Positions 1 through 11,600 of a DNA stretch of 64,000 bases are shown here, piece after piece. The stretch's first letter is position 1. Each line of letters opens with the position of its first letter. The stretch comes from Takakia lepidozioides (Eukaryota > Streptophyta > Takakiopsida > Takakiales > Takakiaceae). The notes under the pieces were generated by a model. The model ran no database searches, was not told where the DNA came from, and worked only from the letters and a program-made list of their open reading frames with translations. Location of the stretch: contig CM060731.1 of the NCBI GenBank assembly GCA_030704615.1, positions 28,584,001 to 28,648,000 of the forward strand. Direction: 5' to 3'. The translations under genes were made by a program, and so were the position numbers.

Positions 1-19
1 TGGGGTCAGAAAAGTATTC

Positions 20-670
20 ATTCCACAGCTTGTCGTCGTCTCTGTTACCTGTTTCTGGATACTTTCCTGTTGTCACATCGGCAGTATCATGTCAAAGTCA
101 CTCCAAACTAGATTCACTCAACTAGCTAACTTGCAGAATTCAACATGGACAGTTAGGGCCGATTCTGATACGAGGGAAAAACAAGGTGAAATGTGTTGAA
201 GAAGATGCCTTCATTAGCAGTGCCTGGTGGCCATGTATGCCAAATGTGGTAGCATTGAGGATGCCAAAGGGAGTGTTCAACACTATGGCTGAATGAGATG
301 TGGTGTTGTGGAATGCGATGCTTGCAGGGTGTGCAAAGCAGGGGCGCCGGATGGGGCTTTGGAGACCTGAAAGCAAATGATGGGGGAAGGGGTGAAGTTC
401 GACCACATCATGTTTGTGTGTGTTTGCAGTGCGTGTGCAAGCCTGGCAGCCCTGGAAAAGGGCATCGGAGGTGAAGGCACCTTCTTCAACACATTTCACC
501 CTGTTTTTCCTTCTTATCAGAATCGGCCCTAAATTTTCATGTTGAATTCTGCAAGTTAGCTGGTTGAGTGAGCCTTTGATAGTTTGGAGCGACTTTGACA
601 TGGTACTGCCAATGTGACAACAGGGAAGTATCCAGAAATAGGTAGCTGAGACGAGGAGAAGCTGTGGAAT
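20..670. repeat. Foldback element: ~195-bp inverted repeats around a PPR fragment
   Basis: The arms at 20-212 and 473-670 are reverse complements of each other, differing by scattered substitutions and a roughly 5-bp indel; I judge them close to 90% identical by eye. The ~260-bp spacer and the inner ends of the arms carry coding sequence resembling a pentatricopeptide repeat (PPR) protein. A transcript would fold into a long hairpin. No target-site duplication could be defined, because the left arm begins almost at the window edge. It could be a captured-gene DNA transposon or a local inverted duplication; the sequence does not decide. Confidence 0.8.
186..480 (+). pseudogene. PPR protein fragment (pseudogene)
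   Basis: Read on the plus strand with frame changes, the stretch gives hallmark plant PPR text: MYAKCGSIEDAK, then VFNTMAE, a stop, and DVVLWNAMLAGCAKQG, then EGVKFDHIMFVCVCSACASL. These match the classic PLS-type PPR motif pattern (a helix pair ending MYAKCGS, followed by VVxWNAMI). PPR proteins bind organellar RNA for editing or processing. Here there is one in-frame stop after the first repeat, another further on, and at least two frameshifts, so it cannot encode a working protein. The 5' part of the homology lies inside the left inverted-repeat arm, and its mirror copy lies in the right arm. Confidence 0.75.
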
Positions 671-674
671 CCCG

Positions 675-1706
675 GTGTGCGGGGCTCCACCTAGTGAGCG
701 CCTCCGCCTCCTTGAGTGCCTTGGGCACTCAAGGGTGCTTCAGCCCCCGTACCTATCGCTGCTACTGCCCCCACCACAGGGGCAGCCCCTCTTGCGTCCC
801 GACCCCCCCCTGCCCTCAAGGCAAAGGGCCGCGACACACACCCCTACCAACAGGGAGTCGATGTCCTCATCGACTTGTCCATTTTGTAGAAACGAACATC
901 CAAGTTGTGGCGTCCCACATCAAGGAGTTTGTTTCCGCACCATGGCGTCCCATGGCAAAGAACCAAACCCCACACTTGACTCTACTCTCCACTAGCTAGT
1001 TCGGCCGACTTCCTCCAAGTCCCGGCCAAGGGTGGAGCCTCTCCAGCTCCTCCCAGTGCACTCTTCTTGGCCTACTTCAAGGCCAAGGAACGATCCTCCC
1101 CAAGGATCGAATCGCCTTACTGCAACAACATTGCTTGCGATCGCTCATGATGCCGCTTTTGGCATCACCTTGAGCAAGGGTTCCCTGGAACCCTCTTTGA
1201 CTAAGAAGATAACCTTGAACCAACCGTGCGCCCCAATCACTACAATTGGGTCCGCCTTGGAATGCTGGCCTGAGGTACGGGAACACGCCGAAGCCGCACT
1301 ACAACTTCGTCCCGAGGCTACACGATTATAGTACGTGAACGGAAGCACGTAGCTTCCGCGTTAGCCCGCACTACAAGGCAACCCCCTCGGTAGCGCAGTT
1401 ATAATACGCGCACGCGCCAGGTGCGCACTAGCACGTGAACTCCCAAAGAAGTTGCAAGTTTCCTTGCCCCTTGGATGGGGGTCACCCGATTTCAGCACTA
1501 CGCAAACACACGATTAACCCAATTTACCTCTCCCACTTTTATAAGCTAGCATGCATTCTACACACTAGCCAACCATACCATGCATCACCATTCCAAACAA
1601 AATATGAAGCACAACATTTGGAATCCGTTTCATTTATAGCACGTTTTGTACAATACAAGTTTTTGCAATCGGATTCCTAAGCTAGCTAAGCCGGGCTAAG
1701 CATGCA
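675..1706 (-). repeat. Probable 3' LTR of the adjacent minus-strand Ty3/gypsy element
   Basis: The chromovirus reading frame ends at 1740. Just beyond it on the minus strand lies a purine-rich tract, then TGCATGC, the expected start of a 3' LTR. A TATAAAA box on the minus strand lies at about 1538-1544, where an LTR promoter would fit. The far end is placed at about 675 because the plus strand there begins tgtgcgg (CA end on the minus strand) and the foldback element stops at 670. There is no second LTR to compare, so the far boundary is an inference. Confidence 0.4.
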
Positions 1707-1724
1707 TTTCCTCCCCCACGCTCC
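1707..1724 (-). promoter_or_regulatory. Polypurine tract of the Ty3/gypsy element
   Basis: On the minus strand the bases read GGAGCGTGGGGGAGGAAA immediately before TGCATGC. This is the usual primer for plus-strand DNA synthesis in LTR retrotransposons and sits about 20 bp past the end of the pol frame. Confidence 0.55.
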
Positions 1725-1739
1725 AAGGTTGGTGCCCCA

Positions 1740-3850
1740 TCAACGCTTCTTCCGCTTTTGAGGTCGCCCTTCGAAAGCTGCGACCGCCTCAGATGCGTTT
1801 CTCATTTCTGAGGCACGCACCCAAGATGCCTCCATATGATGATAGCCCTTCCATTTGACGAGATACTCCGTTTCTCGGTTCCTGAACCTCCTCGACTTAA
1901 GTATTGCCTCCACCTCGTACTCAGGTTCATTTTCATGATCCAACAGCATAGGTGGCGGACGCAACACTTGATGCCGATTCGGACGCGCTTCATCTTTGAA
2001 GTAAGGCTTCAAAAGGGAGACATGGAATACTGGGTGCACCTTGCTGTTTGCCGGCAGCTCCAATTCATACACATCCTCATTCATAATCTTCCGAATGTGA
2101 AAGGGTCCCGCATACGGAGGTACGAACTTCGGACTCATTTCCGGAGGTAGTCGGAAATTCTTGATGTTCAACCAGACCTCTGTGCCTGCCTCAAACTTCA
2201 CTTCCCTCCACTTCCGATTCGCCTGCCTTTCATACCTTTTCCTAGCTTTGGCAATATTGTACTTTGCGAGCTTCAACAAACGCTCGCGTTCTTCCAGTAC
2301 CGCCACTACTGCCGGTTCCTCAACATCCTGGGCGGCCCAACTTGTCGGCACCAGAGGTGCTTTTCCATAGACCAATACGAAAGGGGAAACTCCCGTTGCG
2401 GAGTATTCTGTGTTATTATAACAGAACTCTGCCGCGTCTAAGTGTTCCATCCAGTCTGATTGGTCTGCCGACACGTAATTCCGCAAGAATTGCTTTACTA
2501 CGGAATTCACTCTTTCCGTTTGGCTGTCCGTCGTAGGTCGAAAGGCGGTGCTTATCTTCAGCCTCGTCCCCATCTTCTTCCAAAGTGTCCTCCAAAATTT
2601 ACTCGTAAACTTTGGATCGCGATCCGAGACAATATCCTTCGGGACTCCATGATGCTTTAAGACGTGGGCGAAGTAAAGTCGCCCTGTCTCCTGCGCCGTT
2701 GCCGTCTCCTTGGTGGGGATGAAATGGCCTATTTTACTGAACCTATCCACCACCACCATGATTGCATCGAATCCTTTTGACAGCGGCATAGCAGTCATGA
2801 AATCCATCGAGACGCTTTCCCAAGTCCCCTCTGGAATCGGCAAGGGTTATAACAGCCCCGCTTGCTTTTTGTACTCGCTCCGGTTTTGTTGGCATGTGGT
2901 GCATGTCTTGACATACTCCTCTGCCTCCTCCCTCAGTTTGGGCCAGAAATACTCTTTCTTCAAGAGTGCCGCAGTGTGCTTGGCTCCGCCGTGGCCCGCA
3001 AGCGGGCTATCATGGCATTTTCTGAAGAGGTTATCTCTGATCCCTCCCTTTGGCACGTAGAGACGTTTTTGCTTATACCGGAGCAGTCCATTTTGCAAGT
3101 GGAACTGCGATTTAACCCCCATCCTCAAGTCCTGCATCACGGACTTCGCCAGCTCATCCTTCCGGCAAGCCTTCCGGATCTTCCTTTGGAGCGCCGTCTC
3201 GCCCTTGTACACCAACAAGAGCTGCTGCTTTCTACTTAAAGCATCGGCCACCACGTTGTCTCGTCCCGGTTTGTACTAGATATCCACGTCGAACACCGCC
3301 AAAGTATCTTGCCACCTAAGTTGTTTTGGGGACAACTTGGGCTGCGTGGCAAAATACTTTACCGAGACATTGTCCGTGAACACCTTCACTGGGTTGGAAC
3401 CAACATAGTGGCGCCAGAGCTCAAGACAGTGCACCACTGCCTTCATCTCTTTCTCGTGCGTCGGCCACCGTTCAGTTTCTTACTTTTGTAAGCCACTGGA
3501 CGTCCATCTTGCATCAGCACACCACCAATCGTGAAGTCCGACGCATCTGTATGTATCTCAAACGGACGATCGAACTCCGGGATTTTCAAGACTGAAGCTT
3601 CCGCCATCCGCTGCTTCAATTTAGCAAAAGCTTGGCCACAAAAGGTGTTCCATGCCCAGACTTTAGATTTACACAGAAGGTCTGACAGCGGCCCCGCAAT
3701 CTTGGTGAAATTTCTCACATACTTCTGGTAATAGGAGGCGAGTCCTAGGAAGGATCGCACTCTCGGGACCGAAGTCGGAGGCTCCCAGTCCAAAATCGCC
3801 CTCACCTTTCTGCCATCCATTTTTGATCCCATCCTGTGTAATCACATGCC
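1740..3850 (-). pseudogene. Ty3/gypsy chromovirus pol remnant (RT end, RNase H, integrase, chromodomain)
   Basis: Read from high to low coordinates, the fragment begins near the end of reverse transcriptase (about 3850). It continues through RNase H (EIHTDASDFTIGGVL near 3550), the integrase HHCC zinc finger (H-x-H then CTTCQQ, 2870-3000) and the integrase core (DFM, SDRDPKF, then SQTERVN for the D,D,E residues). It ends with a chromodomain (YLVKWKGYHHMEASWV, about 1830). The chromodomain marks it as a chromovirus. Lesions include a TAG near 3278, a TAA at 2847-2849, a frameshift near 3470 and another near 3832. Homology stops at about 3860, so gag, protease, most of RT and the 5' LTR are gone. 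The integrase-chromodomain segment alone remains open for 367 codons. Confidence 0.9.
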
Positions 3851-3859
3851 CCCAAGAAC

Positions 3860-4180
3860 TTCACTAACCTTTTTAACTGTTTCCAAGGAACTTTTTAATA
3901 TGATTTACAAGGGCCAATGTCTCCTTTTCCTTCCCCCCAAGTAAGGGGAAAAAGAAAAAGAAAAAGGGAACTTATGTACCAGCCCCTAACTTAGTTGCTA
4001 GAATAATAGCATCTTGAATGCACAAGGGAGAGGCATGTGGGCCCCACCACGTCCAAACAAAGGGTCACCCCACCGTGTTAACTAACATATTCAATTTGGT
4101 AACCGCCAGGAGCATATAGGTAGTGCAGTGCCTGCTACCCACTTCCCAACGAAACACTCACGTGAGGTGGCTGTGGACTG
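3860..4180. other. Spacer between the retroelement remnant and the SSL gene
   Basis: I see no coding sequence. A purine-rich AAAAAG run lies near 3945-3970. The stretch probably contains upstream promoter sequence of the strictosidine-synthase-like gene. Confidence 0.5.
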
Positions 4181-4182
4181 TT

Positions 4183-4213
4183 GAGAGAGAGAGAGAGAGA
4201 GAGAGTATATATT
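4183..4213 (+). promoter_or_regulatory. GA microsatellite and TATA-like core promoter of the SSL gene
   Basis: An uninterrupted GA run at 4183-4205 is followed directly by TATATATT (4206-4213). It lies about 260 bp upstream of the chosen ATG. GA-rich tracts next to TATA boxes are common in plant core promoters; transcription would be expected to start near 4235-4245. Confidence 0.45.
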
Positions 4214-4470
4214 ACTCACAGAACTGGACAGGTTGAGAGGAGGGGAGCGGTGCATTAAGAGGAGGTGACAAGAGAGAGAGAAGTTCAGGGGGCTCTAGAT
4301 AGACCACGCAGACATTGGCCCGGCTTGAAAACAGAGCAGTGAGAGAAGAGGTTGCTGAGATGCAGCTGGTATGTTGCAAGACGGTGTGGTGAGAAGGAGA
4401 GCGAGAAGGCAGAAAGGGTGTCTGAATTCGAGTGGCGAAAGGAGGTAGTGGACGACTTTTGAAACGATTG

Positions 4471-6820
4471 ATGGGCTCAATGACTCCGACGTGGGTGCTT
4501 CTTATGGCAGCAGTAGCATGGTTTTTGGCTACAGATCCACTGAAACTTTCCTCTATAGCTGGAGTGCAGGACTTTAACCCGCAGTACGTGGCACCACCTC
4601 CCTATGATCCACTTGCGAATTTGACACGGGACAGCGAGAACAAGCTCCAAGCATCGGAGCTAAAATGGAAGAACGAATTTGTTGGACCCGAGAGCCTCGC
4701 ATTCGACCCACAAGGAAGGGGCCCTTACACGGGCATTAGTGATGGGCGTGTTATTCGCTGGGATGGACCAGAAGTTGGATGGACCACTTTTGCCACTACC
4801 TCTAAGAATCGGTAAAGCCGCGTCTGTCAATTTTCTTACTTGCCTTCATGTCTTGCAATGAGTACCACCTCCAGACCTCCGTTTCCTTCCCCCCGTCTTC
4901 ATTCTATCGCACAACGTTCCCTGCTGTCCTCCCCTCGCGTATGCTCATTATCTGCTCCCCATAGCCACAAGACGCCTACATTTTTCTACCTGAATTAATC
5001 AGGATTACTCTCTGCCTTTGGTTATTCAATAGAGCGGTACCCACATTAGAGTTACTGCCCGTTCACCTTTTAAACACAATGATCTGTAATATAAACTGAA
5101 TTGGCAGCACACCAGCTGTCTCGGAATTTATTGGGCGGGGATCCTCATTGCTTTTCCCCTTTGAAGCAACACCAGGTCAGGTATTTGCGAGTACAAGAAT
5201 CCACCGGCACCGAATCTGGAGTACGAGCACGTTTGTGGGCGCCCCTTGGGACTGCGATTTGACAAAAAGACAGGGGACCTTTACATCGCGGATGCCTATT
5301 TTGGAATACTGAAGGTGGATCCCCAAGGAGGTCTGGCCGAACCAGTTGTGACGGAGGTTGACGGAGTGCCATTCCAGTTTTGCAACGACCTTGATTTTGA
5401 CGAGGATGGCATACTGTACTTCACCGACAGCAGCACCAAGTATCAACGCAGGTTGGTACCTTCTGCTGCTTCAGTGATTTGTGATTGGGTTCAAGGTGAA
5501 AACTATTCGTGTATTTTCCTGCCATCCGTCCTATCTTGAGCTAATTTGGCTACTCGCACATACTCCACAGAACCCATGAGAAAGACTTCTATGAAATTTA
5601 TCAATGCGTACATGGAACAAAACTTGGAGCATAGAAGTTACTACTTGCCTACAAGAAAATGTACGAATCTGTTTTTCAAAGCACAATATGTTACTAACAT
5701 ATAAAATGGCAGGAGATTTTTCCTATCAATCCTGGAAGCTGAGGATACAGGAAGATTTTTGAAGTATGACCCAGACACCAAGGAGGCCGTAGTGCTGATT
5801 GAGGGCTTGCGCTTCCCAAATGGAGTGGCAGTGAGCAAGGATGGCACCTTTGTACTTGTGTGTGAGACTCGAGATGGCAGGTTTGTTTCTTACTCGACAT
5901 GGTTGATTTATCTAGTGTCCAGAGCCCAGCTAAGGACAACATTTAAGAGAGAAAAAGGGTTGGAGAGAGGGAAGCATTTTGCAAATGCTCACTCACTAGC
6001 CCAGATTAATCTGTTAAGATGCTGGTCGGACATCGGAAGTGGTAGAGGGAGTTCATGTGTGAGAGAACCATTTTGGCCGTTTTCAGATGCTAGAAAGTAT
6101 TCAATTTTCCAGTTGACTGAGGAGAGATCCTGCCTTGGGACAAGTAGTTTTGAAACTCAAGTTTTTCTGCACTTCAATTTTTTCAGTGGGCAAGAGATTA
6201 GCTACCCGTAGTCTATAAGAGACCTCTAGGGACAAGTGGGTGTACGGGAATGTTTGTTTCCAAAGGAGAAGCAGAGAGGTACAAGCACAACCAAGCCTTT
6301 TTAAATGCTACATGTTTCTACGATTTGCATGTGCTGTGGTCAGTTGGTTTGTTTGTAAGGTGCCATTCTTCCCTAGCTCACCACTAAATCAATGTCATCT
6401 CCCCTTGTTGGAACCAGAATACTGCGGTACTGGCTGAAGGGACCCAAGGCTGGGACCTCTGAAACATTTGTAGTGCTACCTGGGTTTCCAGATAACGTAC
6501 GGTGCAACGAGAAAGGTGACTTCTGGGTGGCCATCCACCGCCGCCGTACCTTCATCGAATCGGTTTCTGGTGCCCACCCCTGGGTCCGATATGTTGCTGC
6601 TAAACTCCCCATTACACAGAAATATCTGTATGCCTTGACCAGTGGGAAGCCCCATGCCATGGTTCTTCGGTATGGCCCTGATGGCAGCTTGCTAGAGGTC
6701 CTTGAGGATCAGATAGGAAAGGTTGTAAAACTTGTGAGTGAGGTGGAAGAACACAATGGAAAGCTCTATCTTGGGACTGTGCTGTTGCCTCAAGTAGCTG
6801 TTTATACCTTAAGGTCTTAA
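4471..6820 (+). CDS. Strictosidine synthase-like protein (SSL/APMAP family)
   Basis: Four exons: 4471-4811, 5176-5451, 5713-5880 and 6418-6820. All junctions are GT-AG and they join in phase to 395 residues. The start ATG at 4471 is the first in frame after an upstream stop at 4423. The N-terminus carries a hydrophobic stretch (TWVLLMAAVAWFLA), likely a signal anchor for the secretory pathway. The rest matches the six-bladed propeller family of strictosidine synthase-like and adipocyte plasma-membrane-associated proteins: GPESLAFDPQG, CGRPLGLRFDKKTGDLYIAD, LDFDEDGILYFTDSS, RFPNGVA and LGTVLLP. Only a few members in alkaloid-making plants condense tryptamine with secologanin; most SSLs act as esterases/lactonases or have unknown roles, so alkaloid synthesis should not be assumed. 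The gene looks intact. Confidence 0.92.
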
Positions 6821-8655
6821 CCCCAAGGTGTGAGACACTCCCTCAACATTTGTAGTAACAAGATGCATAAAGTCAAGAGGACACCGACTACGAAAGAGTT
6901 GTAACTATTAAAGTAGATTGATCTTCTTGATCATCCATGTGAATACACAAGATTATTTTTTACCTCAACAAGCAGGCAAATCTACACAACATTCTAGGAC
7001 AAATCGGGCTTGGAAGTGTAACAAGATGCATGGATACATGCTAGTTCCTTCATGCTCCCTTGTAGACGGACTCATGAACAATAGGGGTAATGGTTTTGAG
7101 GGATGTCGAAGACAGGCACTTATATAGCACAGGTCCGAGGAGAGATAACTAGGCAGATAAACACATTAGAAAATTTTCACCCAAAATGAGGGTGATCATC
7201 GCTATTCTGAAGGAGGATCTGAAGGCGCCTGCATTTCGCAGTGAAGTATCCACAACGACATCGAAACAGTCCATTTCTAAGATAAGAAACAGCTATGAGA
7301 TTCTGCAGAGAAGGCTTGGTGGGATTGCAGTCCCTATAAATACAATGTTTCAAATTTCAGTGTGACCTTTTTACACTAAATTTCTTGTTTCTTGGATCAT
7401 GAACAACTATATGTCAAGGATTTTGTGTTGTATCACAACAATAGTTCCGGCAGTGTTGAATTTGCCAGCGGGAAAAGCAACTTGACCTTGCTTTGAGAAA
7501 TGAAGCAATTCAGGTGAGCACCATGACTCATGATGTAGATTTTTCCAAGCTATTTCATTTCTTTGCTCAGATCATATGCTCAGATTGTGAGACAATTGAA
7601 AGTGGCAATACACACATGCTCTTCTCATACTTGTGGCATTATTCTGTCAACTATGTAACTTGCTTCTACATTGCTTCTTATGTGGGTGGAGGAGGATCCA
7701 CTTTTGCCTGCACATCCAGAAAGCATGTCAAGTATAACCACAATTCTGATTGGATACATTTCCATACAATCCATGAGCTCTTCTTTGATAGTGTGAAGAG
7801 ATCCAATGCTCTTTATGCTAGATACTCACAATCAAGGTGGTATAAAAACAGCCCAACCTCATGATCTTTGGGAAAAAATGTGTCCAAGGAATCAGATGTA
7901 ATGCACTGAACCAAACCCAATCATCAAATATTGGGGCGATAAATCCAATGAACTTTCAAAACCAAAATTTGACATTTTCTGGTTGTAACATAGCTAAAAG
8001 CAGGAACAGAAACTCCTGTTCTCATCTTAGTGAAGGCTCTATCTAGTTGGGAGAAGAAAAGGTGCAGGTAACCATCAGAGTGATTGATGTAAATTGAGTA
8101 GGAGACATGCAACTGCAAAACTGGAAAAGTATAGTACAAATTGAGATGGTGATGTCACAGATTTACACATAAACGCCAAGGCTGAATGGACATGCTCTCA
8201 GAGCTGTCTCACAATGGTCCTGCCAAACATGGCTCGAGAAGTAGAGCCAGCATTGTCATCCTTCCTAAAGTGGTGAGGCTTCAGGCCCAGCATAGGTACT
8301 TGCGTCCAAATATTGCTATATCACTTACCTCTGGATGTCACTTTGGACAATTGCAATTCGAAAATCAACTCTAGAATACATTCCTATTGTAGCTGCTATT
8401 TGAACACACCTGTATGGCAGAAATATGTCAGTATAGTTGTCATGGCTTCAGCAGGCAGATACGGAAAAACAAAGACCACAGGGAAAGCTCCGTAGGAGAA
8501 AAGCAGGGGAAGTGGGGGAGCTCCTTTGGTGCCAAGGGTGTACTATTGTTGTATCAGGAGCCACACAACAAATACAAAAGCTGTCAGTAATAGAGGTCTC
8601 ATGGACAAACTCAAATGGTTAAGAAAATAGGTCTTCCTACTTTTCACTCTGGGGT
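6821..8655. other. Intergenic: 3' ends of two convergent genes
   Basis: This covers the 3' UTR of the SSL gene, spacer, and the 3' UTR of the minus-strand TMEM209-like gene. Short open frames at 7493-7864 and 8186-8374 show no recognisable motif, splice partner or codon pattern. I see no RNA gene. Confidence 0.5.
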
Positions 8656-11600
8656 CTACCTCACAGGACTGCTGGGAAATGGGGGCTCCAATAAAGAAAG
8701 AAGGTTGAATGCCGGGGAACCCAGATTGAAGCCACGCACAACACCCCCATGTGCCACCTTGATCCGATAACAAAGCAGCAATATTGCATCCCATAGAGCA
8801 GTTCGCCCCTGCAAGTGATTATGGAAACTTGGTGATCAGAAACAGTTCAAACAGATTTAACTTTGTTGCATCGCAGCAGGTGCAGGTTGTTAGCTGTGTA
8901 GAGCGATTGCATTGACTCATCATCTGCACTGGACGACAATGGTTAAGTGAGACCTTACCTGGAATGAAAACTGCAACTTCTTCTCCCAGTAGAGAGCAAA
9001 AACTGGAGGGGTCTGCTTGCTGATGGCTAAGATACATGCTCCTACATGGAGGGCCCCGGGAGCAGTAGACAACACTGCAATGTACTTCTCTGGAAATCTC
9101 TCCTTATGGGGCATGGAAGCGACAAAGAGTGGGTTGTTCCCTGATTGCATACTGGGGTGCGTGGTGGGGTCAACATGTAGCATCCACTGGGGGTGCTCCA
9201 GCAAGGCACAGAAGAGATAAAGTAAAAGGTGGGGGTCTGAAGGCAACTCAGGATTGTAAGGCTTGCTCTTGTCAAGCCCGTCCCCTCCACTTCCCATAAA
9301 ATCAAACTTCTTCATGCACGTGCCTTCTGCCAACTCTGTCAAAACAAATTTTTGGACTTCAGTGACAGAGCCTAACCACAGGCAGATTTAGACGCATGCT
9401 TAAGTTTAACTTCACCATTATGCACACAAGCACCGAGTGATTAGGCCCCTACACAATTTTTTTGCACATTAACAGGATTTCTGTTTGAAGAATAAGTACA
9501 GTATAAGTCAGGAATCTCTCAATAAGAAATGGGCACAAATCTACATAGAATATGATTATAGCATGACAGTAGACTAGCTCATGTTTTGAAGTGAACCAAC
9601 TAGAGTGACTCTACAAATTCTGAGCAAAATGGCTATGTTGGCTAACCCCCAAAACTGGGGAAACAAACTACCCCATTGGAAAAAAATTCAAATAGCCCTG
9701 GACATTCTGATCATGAGGCTACGTGCCTCAACCATTTGTTGCAGGTTGAACAGGCAGATCGGCCATAAGTTTTGCTCAAAGTAAATGGCCCAGGCTTTTG
9801 GGGCGGGCTCATTTGACACTCACATGGTGTTATCTGAAGATCCAAACGGCTGAATCTGGTGACTCAACATGAAATACATAGACATGGTGGATGTGACACC
9901 ACAGAAACAGGCATGAGGGTAGGGAGTTGCCAAGCTGGACAACCCGTGCCTCATCCTGTGAGCCTGCATCCATCTTTCAACTACACCATCTCTCCTTCTC
10001 TAGCTGTCTCATTTATGCCTTACTTTCTGAAAACAATCAAAGAGCCAACCTCGGATTCGCTGGACGGCATAGTCAGCCCGCACACTGCTCAGGGGAAGGA
10101 GGCCCTTTACCCACTCTCCTTTCATAAGAACCCTCAATCTCTGGTGCTCAGTCACCGCATCCAAGCACTCCTGGATTGAGGGGTTGATTATTCTCCCCTG
10201 ATTCAATGACTGAAGACCAAAGAGTGATGGCTGTGGGGCTGCAAAATAGACAGCAAGGGAATTGAGATACTTGTATTAGTTGGAACATGCAGGTATAAGA
10301 TCTATATCCTAAGAAAAATTAAGTGTGAGAATGAACTTCAAACAAACAGCTAAATGTGGTTGAATGAACTTACTGGGAGGCGTATCTCGCGCTTGCATTA
10401 GTGCAGCGCGCAGCTGATGCAGCAAGGCATCCTCATCCGCAGTGACAGTGGTGAGCCACTCATATGTAGGCCCCTCTGCAGAGGCTGGGATTGGGCCCCC
10501 ACCCGTTTCTTGCCTGCTGCCACCAACCTGGGCAACATTTATGGAAAGGCTCAGCTTTGCTGCTGCTGCCATCACCTTCACAGAATTTGCACCACCCAAA
10601 CAAGAGCAGAAACCCATGAGAACAAACACAACATGTGTAGATCCATAAACAACTGAACACTATGTAAACAAATCTCTGAACGGGAAGACAATATTATGGA
10701 GTACACAGCCTAAATCGTAGTGGATTGGAGATCTCTTGATGAGTGAAAGGCAATAGTGCTGTCCAATGCCATCAGGGTTCCAAGAGGGGGTAAAGGCATT
10801 AAAAAAAATGATGTGGAACAATAAGAGGAAAGAAATTCAAACCCAGCCAGGGATGACGATCAGAGTCCTCTGTACAATGAAAGACCACGAGCTTCAAATG
10901 CATCATCATACGGTCTGCAGGAATGACATAAATTTTGTTGTATTCCTGACACATGCTAGGCAAATGGGCACAGCTAGGTTCCTAAACTTTCTTTCAGTCA
11001 GTTAAGTAACTGACCTGCAAGTGGCTGATATCAATCTTGTGAGCAAGGGGGTTAAGCAGAACCTCCGAGAACCACTGCCGCAATCTGTCCCTCCATTCGT
11101 CCATATAGGATAGAACTCCCATCCGGCGAAACCCATCTGTCACTTGGTCCATTGACATGGGACCAGGAAGTTCCCCTTCTCCTTTCTTCGGGGAAACACC
11201 CCCCTTCTGAGAGCTAGGAGACATTCGTAGGGTTCGTATTGGGCCGCTCCGCGGTGTGCTGGAGAGGGACACCGGGGTTGGAATTGGGCTGGCATTTGTT
11301 GCATTACCCCCCACCCCTCGTAAAGTGGGGGAGGGTGTCATGAAGCCCTGGGCAACTAGAGCAGTCTTTCCAGCTGATTCGGTCATTTTGGTGTCCACTT
11401 CTGCAAGAAACTTTGCAAGCTTCTCTTCACTTTGAATATCGTCTTTCAGAGTTAACCCCCTCTGTGTTGACCATGGGGTTGAAATAAGCTCGTGGGGAGA
11501 CACTTGGACCCCTGATGATGAAGACACATAAGATGGCGCTGAATATGATGACACCTGACAGTGTTTGCATTGCTATGAGAACAACATCGACAACTTTCGG

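Noticed and set aside
140-601. 153-codon minus-strand open frame in the foldback element
   Set aside because: It reads antisense to the PPR homology and arises from the inverted repeat; no family resemblance.
4471-6820. True alkaloid-pathway strictosidine synthase with a biosynthetic cluster
   Set aside because: The sequence fits the broad SSL/APMAP group and no alkaloid-pathway genes lie nearby.
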